38,558 bases of DNA from Elusimicrobiota bacterium (GCA_040757695.1 JBFLWK010000017.1:1-38558); one strand, 5' to 3'. Positions 1 to 9,551 are shown, counted from the first letter of the stretch. Notes: generated from the letters alone by a model not told the origin. Numbers and translations: made by a program.

Positions 1-999
1 TTTTGTTCCCATATCAAGATATAGTTTAATCTTTTTCTTTGGCGATTTTTCTATTTCATCCAGAATCTTATAATCAGCCCACCATAAAGCAGGCGAGATT
101 ACACCGGTCATTGAAAATATTTCGGGGTATTCCCATGCAATATAAAGCGATGCGATTCCGCCGAGCGACGAACCCATAATCGCAGTATTGTTTCTGTCAG
201 GCAAGGTTCTGTATGCTTTATCAATAAAAGATTTTAAGTCATTTATTATAAAATTAGCATATTTATCAGCATCGCCACCACCGTGTTGTTTGTCAATATA
301 AGGCGTATATTCCTTTGCCCTGTCTGTATTGTTGTAAATCCCTACAACGATAATTTCTTTAATTTTATTCTCTGAAATCAATTTCTCAACTGTTTCATCA
401 ACTGCCCACTCAATACCTATAAAAGAGGTTGCAGAATCAAATATATTCTGTCCGTCATGCATATAAAGAACAGGATATCTCTTTTTTATATTTTTTTCAT
501 AATTCGGCGGAAGATAAACAATAATAGTTCTTTTGTTATTTAATTTTTTGGCGTAAAAATTTTCGTGAAATTTTATATTTCCTGTTAATGTATGTTTTCT
601 CTCGGTTTTAACAGTATCTGCCCAATTGTCAACGGTAAAAAGAATTTCTTCATCTTTTGTAATTGTTAATTCCCTGTTTGACAATTCTTCACCATTCTTT
701 CCTTTTTCAACCGTTTCCCAACTGCCACGGGTAAATTTGAATTCAACTTTTGTTCCTTTTAATAGCGAAAAACTTTTCTGATAGATAAAATTGCCAATTT
801 TTTCTAATTTGATTTTTCCCGAATCCCAGTTCCCTAATTCAGCAATATTGCCCGATATAAAAACCGAATCCGTTGTTTGAGTATAACTTGGAACTTTTAC
901 ATTGAATTGAATATTGACCATGTTAGAATTAATCATTTCAGTCCAGCCCATATTACAAAATAGAAGAAAAATGAATAATAAACTGCATAACTTAAACAT
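1..999 (-). CDS. Secreted esterase (CBM20-like plus esterase D-type alpha/beta hydrolase), 3' end outside window
   Basis: Translation from ATG at 999 stays open to base 1, giving 333 residues without a stop, so the gene is cut by the window edge. Residues 1-20 look like a signal peptide. Residues about 25-125 resemble a starch-binding (CBM20-like) beta-sandwich, with FISGNIAELGNWD near residue 47. The rest resembles the esterase D / enterochelin-esterase family: YLPPNY, PVLYMHDGQNIFD and the nucleophile-elbow motif GSSLGG (G-x-S-x-G). The later catalytic Asp and His would lie beyond the window. It starts 15 bases after the hisB stop with no clear Shine-Dalgarno and is probably the last visible gene of the rpmE-hisB run. 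Family knowledge says such enzymes hydrolyse esters of carbohydrates or siderophores; the substrate here is unknown. Confidence 0.85.
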   Translation of the reverse strand, partial: MFKLCSLLFIFLLFCNMGWTEMINSNMVNIQFNVKVPSYTQTTDSVFISGNIAELGNWDSGKIKLEKIGNFIYQKSFSLLKGTKVEFKFTRGSWETVEKGKNGEELSNRELTITKDEEILFTVDNWADTVKTERKHTLTGNIKFHENFYAKKLNNKRTIIVYLPPNYEKNIKKRYPVLYMHDGQNIFDSATSFIGIEWAVDETVEKLISENKIKEIIVVGIYNNTDRAKEYTPYIDKQHGGGDADKYANFIINDLKSFIDKAYRTLPDRNNTAIMGSSLGGIASLYIAWEYPEIFSMTGVISPALWWADYKILDEIEKSPKKKIKLYLDMGTK

Positions 1000-1014
1000 A
1001 ATAAAAGGTGATAA

Positions 1015-1593
1015 TCACAATTTATTTTTTGTAGATGGGATTGTTTTAATTTTTTTATTTATTTTTATTGCCTGCTGGAATGCTTTTGCAAAACCTTTGA
1101 AAATAGACTCTGCAATATGATGGTTGTTTTTGCCGGTGTGGTTTTTTACATGCAGGCTCATTCCACAAGAATAAGAAACTGCTCTAAAAAACTCTTCGAT
1201 TAAAGGATAGTCAAACTCAACAAATCTGCTGAATTTAACATCAAAAGAAAAATACGGTCTACCAGATAAATCAATTGCAACATAACTTAATGCTTCATCC
1301 ATTGGCAGCAGAAAATTGCCATAGCGTGTAATCCCAATTTTTTTGCCAAGCGCTTTTTTTATTGCCTCGCCCAGCACAATTCCCAAATCTTCAACAAGAT
1401 GATGGCAGTCAACTTCAGTATCGCCTTTAGCTTTTATTTTCAAATCAATTAAAGAATGTTTAGCAAAAAGTGAGAGCATATGATCAACAAACGGGATAGT
1501 TGTTCTAATTTTATATTTTCCGCAACCATCCAGATTAAGTCGGAGGTCTATCACTGTTTCAGTAGTTTTTCGCTTGATTTTTGCTATTCTCAT
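1015..1593 (-). CDS. hisB: Imidazoleglycerol-phosphate dehydratase
   Basis: Converts imidazoleglycerol phosphate to imidazole-acetol phosphate in histidine synthesis. The 192-residue protein is the monofunctional dehydratase without a phosphatase domain. The metal-binding His clusters are visible: FVDHMLSLFAKHS, DCHHLVEDLG (the usual DGHH has become DCHH) and NHHIAESIFKGFAKA. ATG at 1593 is preceded by a GGGGA Shine-Dalgarno about 7 bases upstream. The C-terminal 15 residues are lysine-rich and less conserved. It follows hisD by 51 bases in the same direction, so the two were probably co-transcribed. Confidence 0.95.
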   Translation of the reverse strand: MRIAKIKRKTTETVIDLRLNLDGCGKYKIRTTIPFVDHMLSLFAKHSLIDLKIKAKGDTEVDCHHLVEDLGIVLGEAIKKALGKKIGITRYGNFLLPMDEALSYVAIDLSGRPYFSFDVKFSRFVEFDYPLIEEFFRAVSYSCGMSLHVKNHTGKNNHHIAESIFKGFAKAFQQAIKINKKIKTIPSTKNKL

Positions 1594-1644
1594 TTTTTTT
1601 CCCCAAATGCAGAGTTCAATTTTTCTATTTCCCGTTTGGTTAGG

Positions 1645-2853
1645 TTAATTGTCATTTGCACATTTAGCTAAATGAGCAAGTGTTCTTATTTTAATAGAAT
1701 TTACATGCTCAAAAAGCCGCTCGGTTTCTGCCAGTTTGATTATTTTTTTTGCTGATTTTTTTAAGGCAGATTTGTTATATTGAATAACTGATGATGTTTT
1801 AAGAAAATCGTAGACAGAAAGTCCGGATGAATATCTTGCTGTACCACTTGTTGGTAAAACATGACTTGGTCCTGCGAAATAATCTCCAATCGCAACAGGT
1901 GAATAGTTCCCGATAAAAACTGCACCTATATTTTTTATTTTTTCAGCAATTTTTTCCGGATTTTTTGTCATGATTTCAAGATGTTCTGGTGCCAATTCGT
2001 TTATCAGTTTTATTGCCTGTTTAAGAGTTTGAGTATTTATTATTTTTATCTGTTTCAAAAAGATATTCCGTGTTTGCGGAAACACGAAATGTTGAAATTT
2101 GTATTTTACTGTGTCAGTTAATCGTTTTGATAACGAGATTAAAGTTGCGGTTGCGTTTCTATCGTGCTCACATTGTGCTAACAAATCAGCAATTACAAAA
2201 TCCGCATTTGCGGTACTGTCTGCAATTATCAAAACTTCTGATGGACCTGCGAGCATATCAATACCAACATCACCGAAAACCTGTCTTTTTGCTTCTGTTA
2301 CAAAAATATTTCCAGGTCCTACGATTTTATCAACTTTTGGTATCGTTTCGGTTCCATATGCCAGTGCCGCAATCGCCTGAACTCCGCCGATACGATAAAT
2401 TTCAGTAACACCACAGATTTTAGCCGTTACCAGAACTTCGGCAGTCAAATTTTTCGGTGGACTTACCATTACTATTTTTCTAACCCCTGCGATTTTAGCA
2501 GGGACAGCAGTCATTAAGATTGTTGATGGATATGAGAATTTACCGCCTGGAATATAGATACCAATTTTTTCTATTGGCTTAAAAACACATTTAAGCACTA
2601 TTTCGTTTTTTTTGATGACGGTTAGTTTTGGTAGTATTTTTTTCTGAAAAAATTCTATATTTTTTTTTGCTTGTTTAATTGCAATCAAAAAATCGTTACT
2701 AACATTTTTAACAGCGGTTCTAAACTCTTTTTCAGAAACCTTAAATTTTTTTGGTAAAAGTTCAATACCATCATATTTTTTTGTAAAATATGAAACTGCA
2801 TCATCACCTTCTTTTTTTACTTTGTAGATAATCTTTTTTACAATAGTATTCAT
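1645..2853 (-). CDS. hisD: Histidinol dehydrogenase
   Basis: Zinc- and NAD-dependent oxidation of L-histidinol to L-histidine, the last step of the pathway. Visible signatures are the catalytic Glu-His in LAPEHLEIM, zinc ligands Gln and His in AQCEHD, the Asp/His segment GDYFAGPSHVLPTSGTARYS, and the substrate loop GPGNIFVTEAKRQVFG. At 402 residues it is about 30 shorter than the E. coli enzyme at the N-terminus. An in-frame TAA lies three codons upstream of ATG 2853, so the start cannot be extended. No good Shine-Dalgarno is seen. It follows murA by 26 bases. Confidence 0.95.
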   Translation of the reverse strand: MNTIVKKIIYKVKKEGDDAVSYFTKKYDGIELLPKKFKVSEKEFRTAVKNVSNDFLIAIKQAKKNIEFFQKKILPKLTVIKKNEIVLKCVFKPIEKIGIYIPGGKFSYPSTILMTAVPAKIAGVRKIVMVSPPKNLTAEVLVTAKICGVTEIYRIGGVQAIAALAYGTETIPKVDKIVGPGNIFVTEAKRQVFGDVGIDMLAGPSEVLIIADSTANADFVIADLLAQCEHDRNATATLISLSKRLTDTVKYKFQHFVFPQTRNIFLKQIKIINTQTLKQAIKLINELAPEHLEIMTKNPEKIAEKIKNIGAVFIGNYSPVAIGDYFAGPSHVLPTSGTARYSSGLSVYDFLKTSSVIQYNKSALKKSAKKIIKLAETERLFEHVNSIKIRTLAHLAKCANDN

Positions 2854-2879
2854 AACTTTTTATTTTACATTTTTAATTT

Positions 2880-4136
2880 TTAATTGTCAATAACCCGTTT
2901 TATATCAGCACCGAGTTGTTTAAATTTAGCGACGCTATTTTCATATCCGCGGTCTAAATGTTCCAACCCTGTTATTTCACTTTTTCCTTTTGCAGCAAGC
3001 CCGGCGAGTATAAGTGCAGCAGCGGAACGCAAATCAGACGCCACAACTTTTGCACCTGTAAGTTTTTTTACACCTTTAACAATTGCCAAATTGCCTTTGA
3101 TTTTTATATCAGCACCCATTTTGATAAGTTCTGCACCCGTTTGAAACCGGTTCTCAAAAACAGTTTCAGTGATAACAGATTCTCCTTTAGCGAGCGTCAT
3201 CAGTGTCATCCACATCGGTTGTAAATCTGTCGGGAAACATGGATAAACAGCAGTTTTAACATCAACAGGTTTTATTATATTAGAACCTTTTACAATTATA
3301 CTGCTAGTTATAACAGATATTTTTGTGTTTGCCAGTTTGATTTTTTCAATAAACGATTCATTATATTCAGGATTAGAGCCAACGATTTTGATATTGCCTG
3401 ATGTTATAGCAGCAGCAGTAATAAATGTACCTGTTTCTATTCTATCAGGGATTATTTTATATTCTACACTATTCAGTTTTTTCGTGCCTGTAATTCTTAG
3501 AACTTTTGTACCGACACCTGATATTTTGGCACCTGCTTTTACCAAAAAATTTGCCAAATCAGTTACTTCAGGTTCAATTGCAGTATTTTCAATTATTGTT
3601 TCACCGTCTGCCAAAGTGGCTGCCATCAAGATATTTTCGGTTGCACCTACTGATGGGAAATCCAGTATAATTTTACGACCTGTCAATCGTTTTGTATTTA
3701 GCATAACACAGCCCTGCATAATACTGTAATTAGCGCCCAGTTTTTTGAATCCATCTAAATGGATATTGATTGGTCTTATACCGATTGCGCATCCGCCTGG
3801 CAGTGGAATTTTCACTTTTTTGAATCTTGCTAAAAGCGGTCCTGCGACGAGAACAGATGCTCTCATTTTGCGGACAAGTTCTTCAGGTGCGCTAGTTTTT
3901 ATTTTTCTGGAAGGCAAAACGGTTATCTGATTTTTTATTTTTTTTATTTTTTTACCGAGTTGTTCTAATAAAGCCAATACAGTATTTACATCCTCAAGTT
4001 CCGGAACATTATCAATAACACATTTATCGTCGGTAAGTAATGTAGCAACAAGTATTGGCAATGCAGCATTTTTAGCACCACTAATTTTTACTGTACCGGA
4101 TAATTTTTTGCCGCCGTTAATTATAATTCTGTCCAT
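2880..4136 (-). CDS. murA: UDP-N-acetylglucosamine 1-carboxyvinyltransferase
   Basis: First committed step of peptidoglycan synthesis: transfer of enolpyruvate from PEP to UDP-GlcNAc in the cytoplasm. The 418-residue length matches the family. Lys22-Asn23 in SGAKNAALP and the reactive-loop cysteine Cys116 in PGGCAIGIRP are present. A cysteine at this place normally means fosfomycin sensitivity. The C-terminal motif DLRSAAALILAGLAA is typical. The start overlaps the last 20 bases of prmC, suggesting translational coupling. Confidence 0.97.
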   Translation of the reverse strand: MDRIIINGGKKLSGTVKISGAKNAALPILVATLLTDDKCVIDNVPELEDVNTVLALLEQLGKKIKKIKNQITVLPSRKIKTSAPEELVRKMRASVLVAGPLLARFKKVKIPLPGGCAIGIRPINIHLDGFKKLGANYSIMQGCVMLNTKRLTGRKIILDFPSVGATENILMAATLADGETIIENTAIEPEVTDLANFLVKAGAKISGVGTKVLRITGTKKLNSVEYKIIPDRIETGTFITAAAITSGNIKIVGSNPEYNESFIEKIKLANTKISVITSSIIVKGSNIIKPVDVKTAVYPCFPTDLQPMWMTLMTLAKGESVITETVFENRFQTGAELIKMGADIKIKGNLAIVKGVKKLTGAKVVASDLRSAAALILAGLAAKGKSEITGLEHLDRGYENSVAKFKQLGADIKRVIDN

Positions 4137-4953
4137 AAATTACTCTTGGCTGTTGAGAATAGTCATTTTTTATTGTAATATTTTTGTAACCATTTTCCAA
4201 CATAATTTTTTTTATTGCAGAGGAATGATGATACCCAATTTCAAACATAAGACAACCATTCTTTTTGAGATATTTTTTGCTCTCAGCAATAATTTTTCTA
4301 TAAAACTTTAAGCCGTCAAAACTGCCGTCAAATGCAATTTTCGGTTCATACCAAATTTCTTTTTGGAGTTTTTTTAACTCTGCTGTTTTTATGTATGGTG
4401 GATTAGAAACAATTAAATCAAAAGAAGGTAGAAGGTAGAAGGTAGAGGGTAGAAGGTTAAATAAGTTGCTTTGCAAAAAAGTAATTCTGCCTGATACATT
4501 ATGTAATCTTGCATTTTTTTTAGCAATTTTTAATGCATTTTTAGAAATATCAACTGCGACTATTTTAGCATCTGGCAGGTATTTTGCTAACGAAATCGCG
4601 ATATTTCCACAGCCAGTGCCTATATCTAAAATGGAGAGATGGAAAGCGATTTTAATTGCTGTTTCAACCAGAATCTCTGTTTCCTGACGTGGAATCATAA
4701 CACTTTTATCAATATAAAATTTCAAGCCCATAAACTCTGTTTCACCGAGCAGGTATGCTGTTGGGATACCTTTTTTTCGTTTATTTAGCATTTTTTGGTA
4801 CATATATTTTTGTTTAGTCTTTATATTCTTTCTGTTCAAAACGACCTCTGCAGGTTTTAATTTCAGGCAATGTGCCAAGATAAGTTGAGCATCATATAAC
4901 AGATTATTACCGAGCATTTTTTTTCCATAGTTTAACAACTCTATTGTATTCAT
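4117..4953 (-). CDS. prmC: Peptide chain release factor N5-glutamine methyltransferase
   Basis: SAM-dependent methyltransferase that methylates the glutamine of the GGQ loop of release factors; its substrate RF1 is encoded immediately upstream. It shows the SAM-binding motif ILDIGTGCGNIAISLA and the substrate-binding NPPY motif (IVSNPPYIKTAEL). The start overlaps the prfA stop as ATGA. Between the Rossmann strands and NPPY, residues LLPSTFYLLPSF are encoded by a short tandem repeat of unit about GAAGGTA at 4424-4457. This is a repeat intrusion into a surface loop that kept the frame. Confidence 0.95.
   Translation of the reverse strand: MNTIELLNYGKKMLGNNLLYDAQLILAHCLKLKPAEVVLNRKNIKTKQKYMYQKMLNKRKKGIPTAYLLGETEFMGLKFYIDKSVMIPRQETEILVETAIKIAFHLSILDIGTGCGNIAISLAKYLPDAKIVAVDISKNALKIAKKNARLHNVSGRITFLQSNLFNLLPSTFYLLPSFDLIVSNPPYIKTAELKKLQKEIWYEPKIAFDGSFDGLKFYRKIIAESKKYLKKNGCLMFEIGYHHSSAIKKIMLENGYKNITIKNDYSQQPRVIYGQNYN
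4424..4457. repeat. GAAGGTA tandem tract inside prmC
   Basis: Four to five imperfect copies of GAAGGTA/GAGGGTA lie inside the coding sequence of prmC, adding about 10 residues just before the NPPY motif. The insert preserves the reading frame. Confidence 0.8.
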
Positions 4954-5996
4954 AAAAGTTCTATTTTTTTGAATTTATCCATGATAATATCCATATTACC
5001 GTCTAATATATTCTGGATATTATGAAAACTGTCGTTAAGCCGATGATCAGTAATTCTATCCTGCGGAAAATTATAAGTTCTTATCTTTTCACTTCGTTCA
5101 CCAGTTCCAACCTGTTTTTTTCTATCATTATCAATATTCTGTTGTCGCTGAATTTTTATAGTATCATATAATCGGGCTTTAAGTATTTTCATTGCTTTTA
5201 GTTTATTTTTTAACTGTGACCGTTCATCCTGGCATACCACAACGGTATTTGTCGGGATATGCGTAATTCTAACAGCAGAATCAGTTTTCTGGAGATACTG
5301 TCCACCGTGTCCGCCTGCGCGGTATGTATCAATTCGCAAATCGGTTGGCTTTATTTCAACTTCTACTTCATCAGGTTCTACAAGGACTGCTACTGTGACT
5401 GTTGAGGTATGGATTCTGCCGGCTGCTTCTGTTTTTGGTACTCGTTGAACACGATGTGTTCCACTTTCATACTTAAAAAGACCATATGCACCGTTACCTT
5501 CAACTATGAAAATTATCTCTTTTATACCGCCAAGCCCTGTTGATCTCACGGATAGTATTTCCGTATTAAACTTTTTTGATTCTGCATATCGTGTATACAT
5601 TCTGTATAAATCAGAAGCAAACAGTGATGATTCTTCTCCACCTGCTGCTGCACGGATTTCAACAATAATATTTTTTTTATCAAGTGGACTTTGAGGTTTC
5701 AGAAGTTGTTTAAGTTCCAGTTCAATCATATTTTTTTTTCGTTCAAGTTCTATCAATTCTGTTTTTGCCAGTTCAATCATTTCTAAATCATCTGATACCA
5801 AAATTTCGTTTATATGTGAAATTTCCTGTGTTAATTTTTTATATTGCTGATACTTTTCAGCAACTGGCAAGATTTCTTTTCTTCGTTTTGACAAATCCTT
5901 CAACTTTTGCGAATCAGCAATTACATTCGGGTTAGATAACAAGTTTTCTATCTCGTGATATTCATTTTCAATTTTTTTTAATTTTTCTATAATCAT
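4950..5996 (-). CDS. prfA: Peptide chain release factor 1
   Basis: Recognises UAA and UAG and triggers peptide release. The RF1-specific PxT motif is present as PKT in RVPKTEAAGRIHTS. The peptidyl-transferase motif GGQ is present but in an unusual setting, GHGGQYLQKTDS, where most RF1 proteins have GAGGQHVNKTDS. I chose ATG at 5996 (348 residues, MIIEKLKKIE) because it matches the usual RF1 N-terminus. A TTG 27 bases upstream is possible but would add an atypical leader. The gene runs into prmC with a 4-base overlap and follows rpmE, a common bacterial arrangement. Confidence 0.93.
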   Translation of the reverse strand: MIIEKLKKIENEYHEIENLLSNPNVIADSQKLKDLSKRRKEILPVAEKYQQYKKLTQEISHINEILVSDDLEMIELAKTELIELERKKNMIELELKQLLKPQSPLDKKNIIVEIRAAAGGEESSLFASDLYRMYTRYAESKKFNTEILSVRSTGLGGIKEIIFIVEGNGAYGLFKYESGTHRVQRVPKTEAAGRIHTSTVTVAVLVEPDEVEVEIKPTDLRIDTYRAGGHGGQYLQKTDSAVRITHIPTNTVVVCQDERSQLKNKLKAMKILKARLYDTIKIQRQQNIDNDRKKQVGTGERSEKIRTYNFPQDRITDHRLNDSFHNIQNILDGNMDIIMDKFKKIELL

Positions 5997-6063
5997 AGAA
6001 TTGAAAAAGCAAAGATTTCTCAAAAAAGAAAAACTTTGCCTTTGTTAATGCAACTGCAGTATG

Positions 6064-6414
6064 CTAATTTTGAGATGGTTTTTGTTCCTTTTTTGTGCCT
6101 GTATATTTTAATCTACCTTTTTTAGAGAACTCTTTCGGGACTGCTTTTTTAATTTTTTTCAATGGTTTTATTTTCATTATAACTGCTTTTGGTTTTCTTG
6201 TTACGGTTTTACCACTTGTTTTAGCATATCTTGATAAAAACTTATCCACCCGGCCGGCGGTATCAACCAGTTTTTGTTTGCCGGTAAAAAATGGGTGACA
6301 CTTAGAGCATATTTCCAGTTTTATTTCCGGTTTAGTTGACCTTGTAATAAAACTATTTCCGCAGGCACAGACCACTTTACATTCTACATAATTCGGATGA
6401 ATTCCTTCTTTCAT
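6064..6414 (-). CDS. rpmE: 50S ribosomal protein L31, zinc type with basic C-terminal extension
   Basis: Residues 1-70 match L31: [11 protein letters not shown], two cysteines in CACGNSF and two in CSKCHPF, together a zinc-binding four-cysteine form, then [18 protein letters not shown]. The typical protein has about 70 residues. This one continues with about 46 more, rich in Lys and Pro ([21 protein letters not shown]), probably an rRNA-binding tail. AGGAG lies 7 bases before ATG 6414, and a strong promoter stands at 6463-6490. Confidence 0.95.
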   Translation of the reverse strand: MKEGIHPNYVECKVVCACGNSFITRSTKPEIKLEICSKCHPFFTGKQKLVDTAGRVDKFLSRYAKTSGKTVTRKPKAVIMKIKPLKKIKKAVPKEFSKKGRLKYTGTKKEQKPSQN

Positions 6415-6462
6415 TTTTTTCTCCTATTCCTGAACAAGTTCACGACTCCCACTTATTTTTCT

Positions 6463-6490
6463 ATTATACAAAAACAAACAAAAAAGTCAA
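6463..6490 (-). promoter_or_regulatory. Sigma70-type promoter of the rpmE-prfA-prmC-murA-his run
   Basis: On the minus strand TTGACT (6485-6490) and TATAAT (6463-6468) are separated by 16 bases. The -10 is a perfect consensus. The rpmE start codon lies about 50 bases downstream with a good Shine-Dalgarno. Confidence 0.8.
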
Positions 6491-6548
6491 GTTAGGTTGT
6501 CTTTGGCGACTGACATTTTAATTTAAAAGCATAGAAATTTCCTTTTTT

Positions 6549-6626
6549 GGACGCAGATGTACGCAGATTACGAAGATTATAAAAATATAAATTTTAAATC
6601 TGTTTTTTCTGCGAAAATCTGCGTCC
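6549..6626. repeat. Inverted pair of ACGCAGAT short repeats in the rpmE-peptidase gap
   Basis: GGACGCAGAT with a second ACGCAGAT on the left, and ATCTGCGAAAATCTGCGTCC-like sequence on the right, form an imperfect hairpin over about 78 bases. The rest of the gap (6491-6708) holds GACTGGATTAACAGGATT-type dispersed repeat sequence and no gene. Confidence 0.7.
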
Positions 6627-6708
6627 TATTAACTTGACCACTGAAGCCACAGAAGACACTGAAACTTCTTTGACTGGATTAACAGGATTTTATTTTTTGC
6701 TTTCAGTT

Positions 6709-7587
6709 TCATTTCCTTCTAATGAATTGATTTCTGAGATATTTTAGTGGATTCATTGGGCGGCCGTATTTTCTTATCTCAAAATGTAGATGGGGACCTG
6801 TGGAATAGCCGGACGAGCCTATTCTTCCGATAGTTTGTTCTGCTTTTACAAATTGTCCTTTTTTTACGAAGTAAGACCTGAGGTGTCCGTATCTTGTGGA
6901 GAAACCGTTTTTATGCCGTATGATTACCATTTTACCATAACCGTGTTCCCGTCCAGCGAATATAACTTTTCCGTTAGATGCTGCTCTTACAGGTGCACCG
7001 TACCATCTTGCGAGATCCAAACCTTCGTGAAACCGTTTATCTCTAAAAATCGGATGTCTTCTTAATCCGAACCTACTTGTGATACGGCAGTTCACAACAG
7101 GCCATATAAATTCAGCAAACTGAATTTTTACACCAGGAATAAAAAGTTTTCTGCCAGTTTCAAATTCTATTTCATCTTCGTCTTCAAAATCGTTTGCAAC
7201 CAGGATTATCTCGGCAGATATTTTATATTTTTTTGAGATTGTATTTAATGTTTCGTTCTTTTTTATAGTATGAATATAGCCCTTTTTATTGATAACCAAA
7301 ATTTTTTGGTTTGGTTTCAATGTTGTTATTTCAAGATTATTGATACCTCTTATTGTAGCGGCATCAGTTCCATATTTTCGGGCGATAGTTTGGAGTGTTT
7401 CATTTTTTCTGACGGTATGGTCTATCAGTACGAGTTCATCAAGTTGTTTTACAAAATCGTAATCGGTTTGTGTTGAAACATCAAGTTTTGTGATTAGTAG
7501 TTCGTCGTAGAATGGTTTTGTGGATATAGAATAAAGGTGTGATGGCAGGATTGAGATTAAGATTAAGATTGAGTAGATTATTTTCAC
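6709..7587 (-). CDS. Secreted LysM-M23 peptidase (LytM/NlpD-like)
   Basis: A signal peptide at residues 1-20 is followed by two LysM repeats ([17 protein letters not shown] near 57 and [17 protein letters not shown] near 107). The C-terminal M23 domain has HEGLD (zinc ligands His and Asp) and GPHLHFEIR, so it looks active on peptidoglycan crosslinks. It starts with GTG overlapping the rho stop, suggesting coupling. The signal-peptide core (SILILISIL) is encoded by a TCAATC/TTAATC hexamer tract. Either direct hydrolase activity or a regulatory role at division is possible. Confidence 0.93.
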   Translation of the reverse strand: MKIIYSILILISILPSHLYSISTKPFYDELLITKLDVSTQTDYDFVKQLDELVLIDHTVRKNETLQTIARKYGTDAATIRGINNLEITTLKPNQKILVINKKGYIHTIKKNETLNTISKKYKISAEIILVANDFEDEDEIEFETGRKLFIPGVKIQFAEFIWPVVNCRITSRFGLRRHPIFRDKRFHEGLDLARWYGAPVRAASNGKVIFAGREHGYGKMVIIRHKNGFSTRYGHLRSYFVKKGQFVKAEQTIGRIGSSGYSTGPHLHFEIRKYGRPMNPLKYLRNQFIRRK

Positions 7588-8855
7588 TGTGAAAATTCCA
7601 TTGATTTCAGGAAGTCCTTATTTGATTTAGTTGCCGAGATTTTTTCTATGAGTAATTCCATTACTTCAACTGATGACATTGGAGTAAGCACTTTTCTTAA
7701 AATCCAGATTTTAGTTAGCACTTCTGGTAGTAGTAAAAGTTCTTCCTTTCTGGTTCCGGATTTGTTTATATCTATTGCTGGAAAGATTCGTCTATCAGCG
7801 AGTTTTCTATCAAGATGTATTTCCATATTTCCGGTACCTTTAAATTCTTCAAAGATAACATCATCCATTTTGCTGCCGGTATCAACCAATGCGGTTGCTA
7901 TAATTGTTAAAGAGCCACCTTCCTCTATATTTCTGGCAGCACCAAAAAATCTTTTAGGTCGTTGTAGCGCATTAGAATCCAAACCGCCTGAAAGCACTCT
8001 ACCTGATGATGGCTGAGCAGCATTATACGCTCTTGCGAGCCGCGTAATAGAATCAAGCAGAATTACGACATTTTTTTTATGTTCTACGAGCCGTTTTGCT
8101 TTTTCCAGAACCATTTCTGCAACCTGTATATGTCTATCCTGTGGCTCATCAAAAGTGGATGAAATCACCTCTGCTTTTACAGAACGATGCATATCGGTTA
8201 CCTCTTCCGGACGTTCATCAATCAGCAGGACGAGCAGGTGTATTTCAGGATGATTAGTAGTTATTGCGTTAGCGATTTTCTGAAGTATCATTGTTTTTCC
8301 TGCACGAGGCGGCGAAACAATCAGTCCACGTTGTCCTTTCCCGATAGGTGTTAGCAAATCCATCAACCGAGTTGTAATTTCATCTTTTCTTGTTTCAAGA
8401 TTGATTTTTTGTTCCGGATAAAGCGGTGTTAGATTATCAAACAACACGCGTTCTCTAATTTTTTCCGGATCTTCGTTATTAACTGCCTGAACCTTCAAGA
8501 GTGCCAGGAATCGTTCGTTTTCTTTAGGCGGTCTTACTTCACCTGATACGGTATCACCTTTTCTGAGTGCAAATTTTTTGATTTGTGATGGTGAAATATA
8601 GATGTCTTCAGGCCCGGGCAGATAATTTGAGTTTGGTGACCGAAGGAATCCGAATCCGTCCGGTAAAACTTCCAAGACACCTTCATCAAACATAAGCCCG
8701 TTTTGAGTACTCTGTGCCTGCAAAATCTTGAAGACCAACTCCTGTTTTTTTAACCCAGCAATATCGTCAAGTTTCAAATCCTTTGCCAGTGTCGTCAGTT
8801 CTGCCATACTTTTTTTTGATAGTGCAGAAATATCCGTTTTGGTGGTCTGTTCCAT
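7584..8855 (-). CDS. rho: Transcription termination factor Rho
   Basis: Hexameric RNA-dependent ATPase. Residues 1-45 match the Rho N-terminal helical domain, then an OB-fold with GFGFLRSP, then the ATPase core with Walker A SPPRAGKT, Walker [17 protein letters not shown] and the Q-loop region [26 protein letters not shown]. The 423 residues match the usual length. AAGGAG lies upstream of ATG 8855. The leader comes from an ATTCGTGA repeat block that it shares with the coaE tail. Confidence 0.97.
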   Translation of the reverse strand: MEQTTKTDISALSKKSMAELTTLAKDLKLDDIAGLKKQELVFKILQAQSTQNGLMFDEGVLEVLPDGFGFLRSPNSNYLPGPEDIYISPSQIKKFALRKGDTVSGEVRPPKENERFLALLKVQAVNNEDPEKIRERVLFDNLTPLYPEQKINLETRKDEITTRLMDLLTPIGKGQRGLIVSPPRAGKTMILQKIANAITTNHPEIHLLVLLIDERPEEVTDMHRSVKAEVISSTFDEPQDRHIQVAEMVLEKAKRLVEHKKNVVILLDSITRLARAYNAAQPSSGRVLSGGLDSNALQRPKRFFGAARNIEEGGSLTIIATALVDTGSKMDDVIFEEFKGTGNMEIHLDRKLADRRIFPAIDINKSGTRKEELLLLPEVLTKIWILRKVLTPMSSVEVMELLIEKISATKSNKDFLKSMEFSQ

Positions 8856-8870
8856 AATCGCTTCGCTCCT

Positions 8871-8982
8871 TATTCACGAATAACGGCTCACGAATAAAAG
8901 TACACATCACGAACAAGACACGAATAACTGTACTGATTTTATTCGTGAAAATTCGTGATGACATTCGTGATTAGTTATTCGT
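8871..8982. repeat. Inverted ATTCGTG short-repeat block between coaE and rho
   Basis: TTCACGAATAA-type units at 8871-8930 and TTATTCGTGA-type units at 8935-8982 form an inverted pair of short tandem arrays that could fold into a long hairpin. The same repeat family recurs at 18090-18131, 19794-19873 and 29548-29648. It supplies the last codons of coaE. Confidence 0.8.
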
Positions 8983-9551
8983 AATTTTATTTTGTCAAGT
9001 AGTTTCTTGACTGCTGATTTTATTTTTTTCTGATGTCCTGTATTTTTGATAACAAACTCGGCAGATTTTATTTTTTTAGAAAGTGGCATTTGCGAAGTTA
9101 TTCTTTTTACTGCTTCAGTTCTTGTGATTTTATCCCGTTTCATCAATCGTTCAATTTGCTGATTTTTTTTACAATAAACGACAATAATTTTATTGAACAT
9201 TCTTTCAAGATGCGCTTCAAACAAAAGTGGCACATCAACAACAATCAAGTGATTAAGTGATTGAGTGATTAAGTGATTAAGTTCTTTAATAATTGCAGGA
9301 TGAAGAATCTTTTCAAGTTGTTTTCGTTTTACAGAATCTGAAAAAACAATTTTTGCAATTTTTTTTCTATTAAGTGTTCTGAAAAGTTTCTTAATTCTTA
9401 TCTGGACATTTGTCCATTTATAAACCTGTTGTGTTATTTTATCGCACGAGATTGTTTTAATCCCGAGTTTTTTGAACTCGTTTAATACCGCTGTTTTACC
9501 AGACGCAATCCCACCAGTAAGCCCAATAATTTTGAATTTTTCATTTTTCAT
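8907..9551 (-). CDS. coaE: Dephospho-CoA kinase
   Basis: Phosphorylates dephospho-CoA in the last step of CoA synthesis. P-loop GLTGGIASGKTAVL at the N-terminus and DVPLLFEAHLE in the lid region identify the family. Two oddities come from repeats. The segment LNHLITQSLNHLIVV is encoded by an AAGTGATT tandem tract (9246-9282). The last 30 or so residues, after KKLLDKIK, are encoded by the ATTCGTGA repeat block and are unlikely to be functional. ATG at 9551 overlaps the polA stop as ATGA. Confidence 0.92.
   Translation of the reverse strand: MKNEKFKIIGLTGGIASGKTAVLNEFKKLGIKTISCDKITQQVYKWTNVQIRIKKLFRTLNRKKIAKIVFSDSVKRKQLEKILHPAIIKELNHLITQSLNHLIVVDVPLLFEAHLERMFNKIIVVYCKKNQQIERLMKRDKITRTEAVKRITSQMPLSKKIKSAEFVIKNTGHQKKIKSAVKKLLDKIKLRITNHECHHEFSRIKSVQLFVSCS
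9246..9282. repeat. AAGTGATT tandem tract inside coaE
   Basis: About four copies of AAGTGATT (one as GAGTGATT) lie within the coaE coding region and encode the internal repeat LNHLITQSLNHLI. The reading frame is intact. Confidence 0.8.

Noticed and set aside
2070-3930. Plus-strand frames over hisD and murA
   Set aside because: They are shadows of the minus-strand genes with no domain or ribosome site.
4950-6023. TTG start for prfA at 6023
   Set aside because: It adds 9 residues not typical of RF1 and lacks a Shine-Dalgarno; ATG 5996 fits better.
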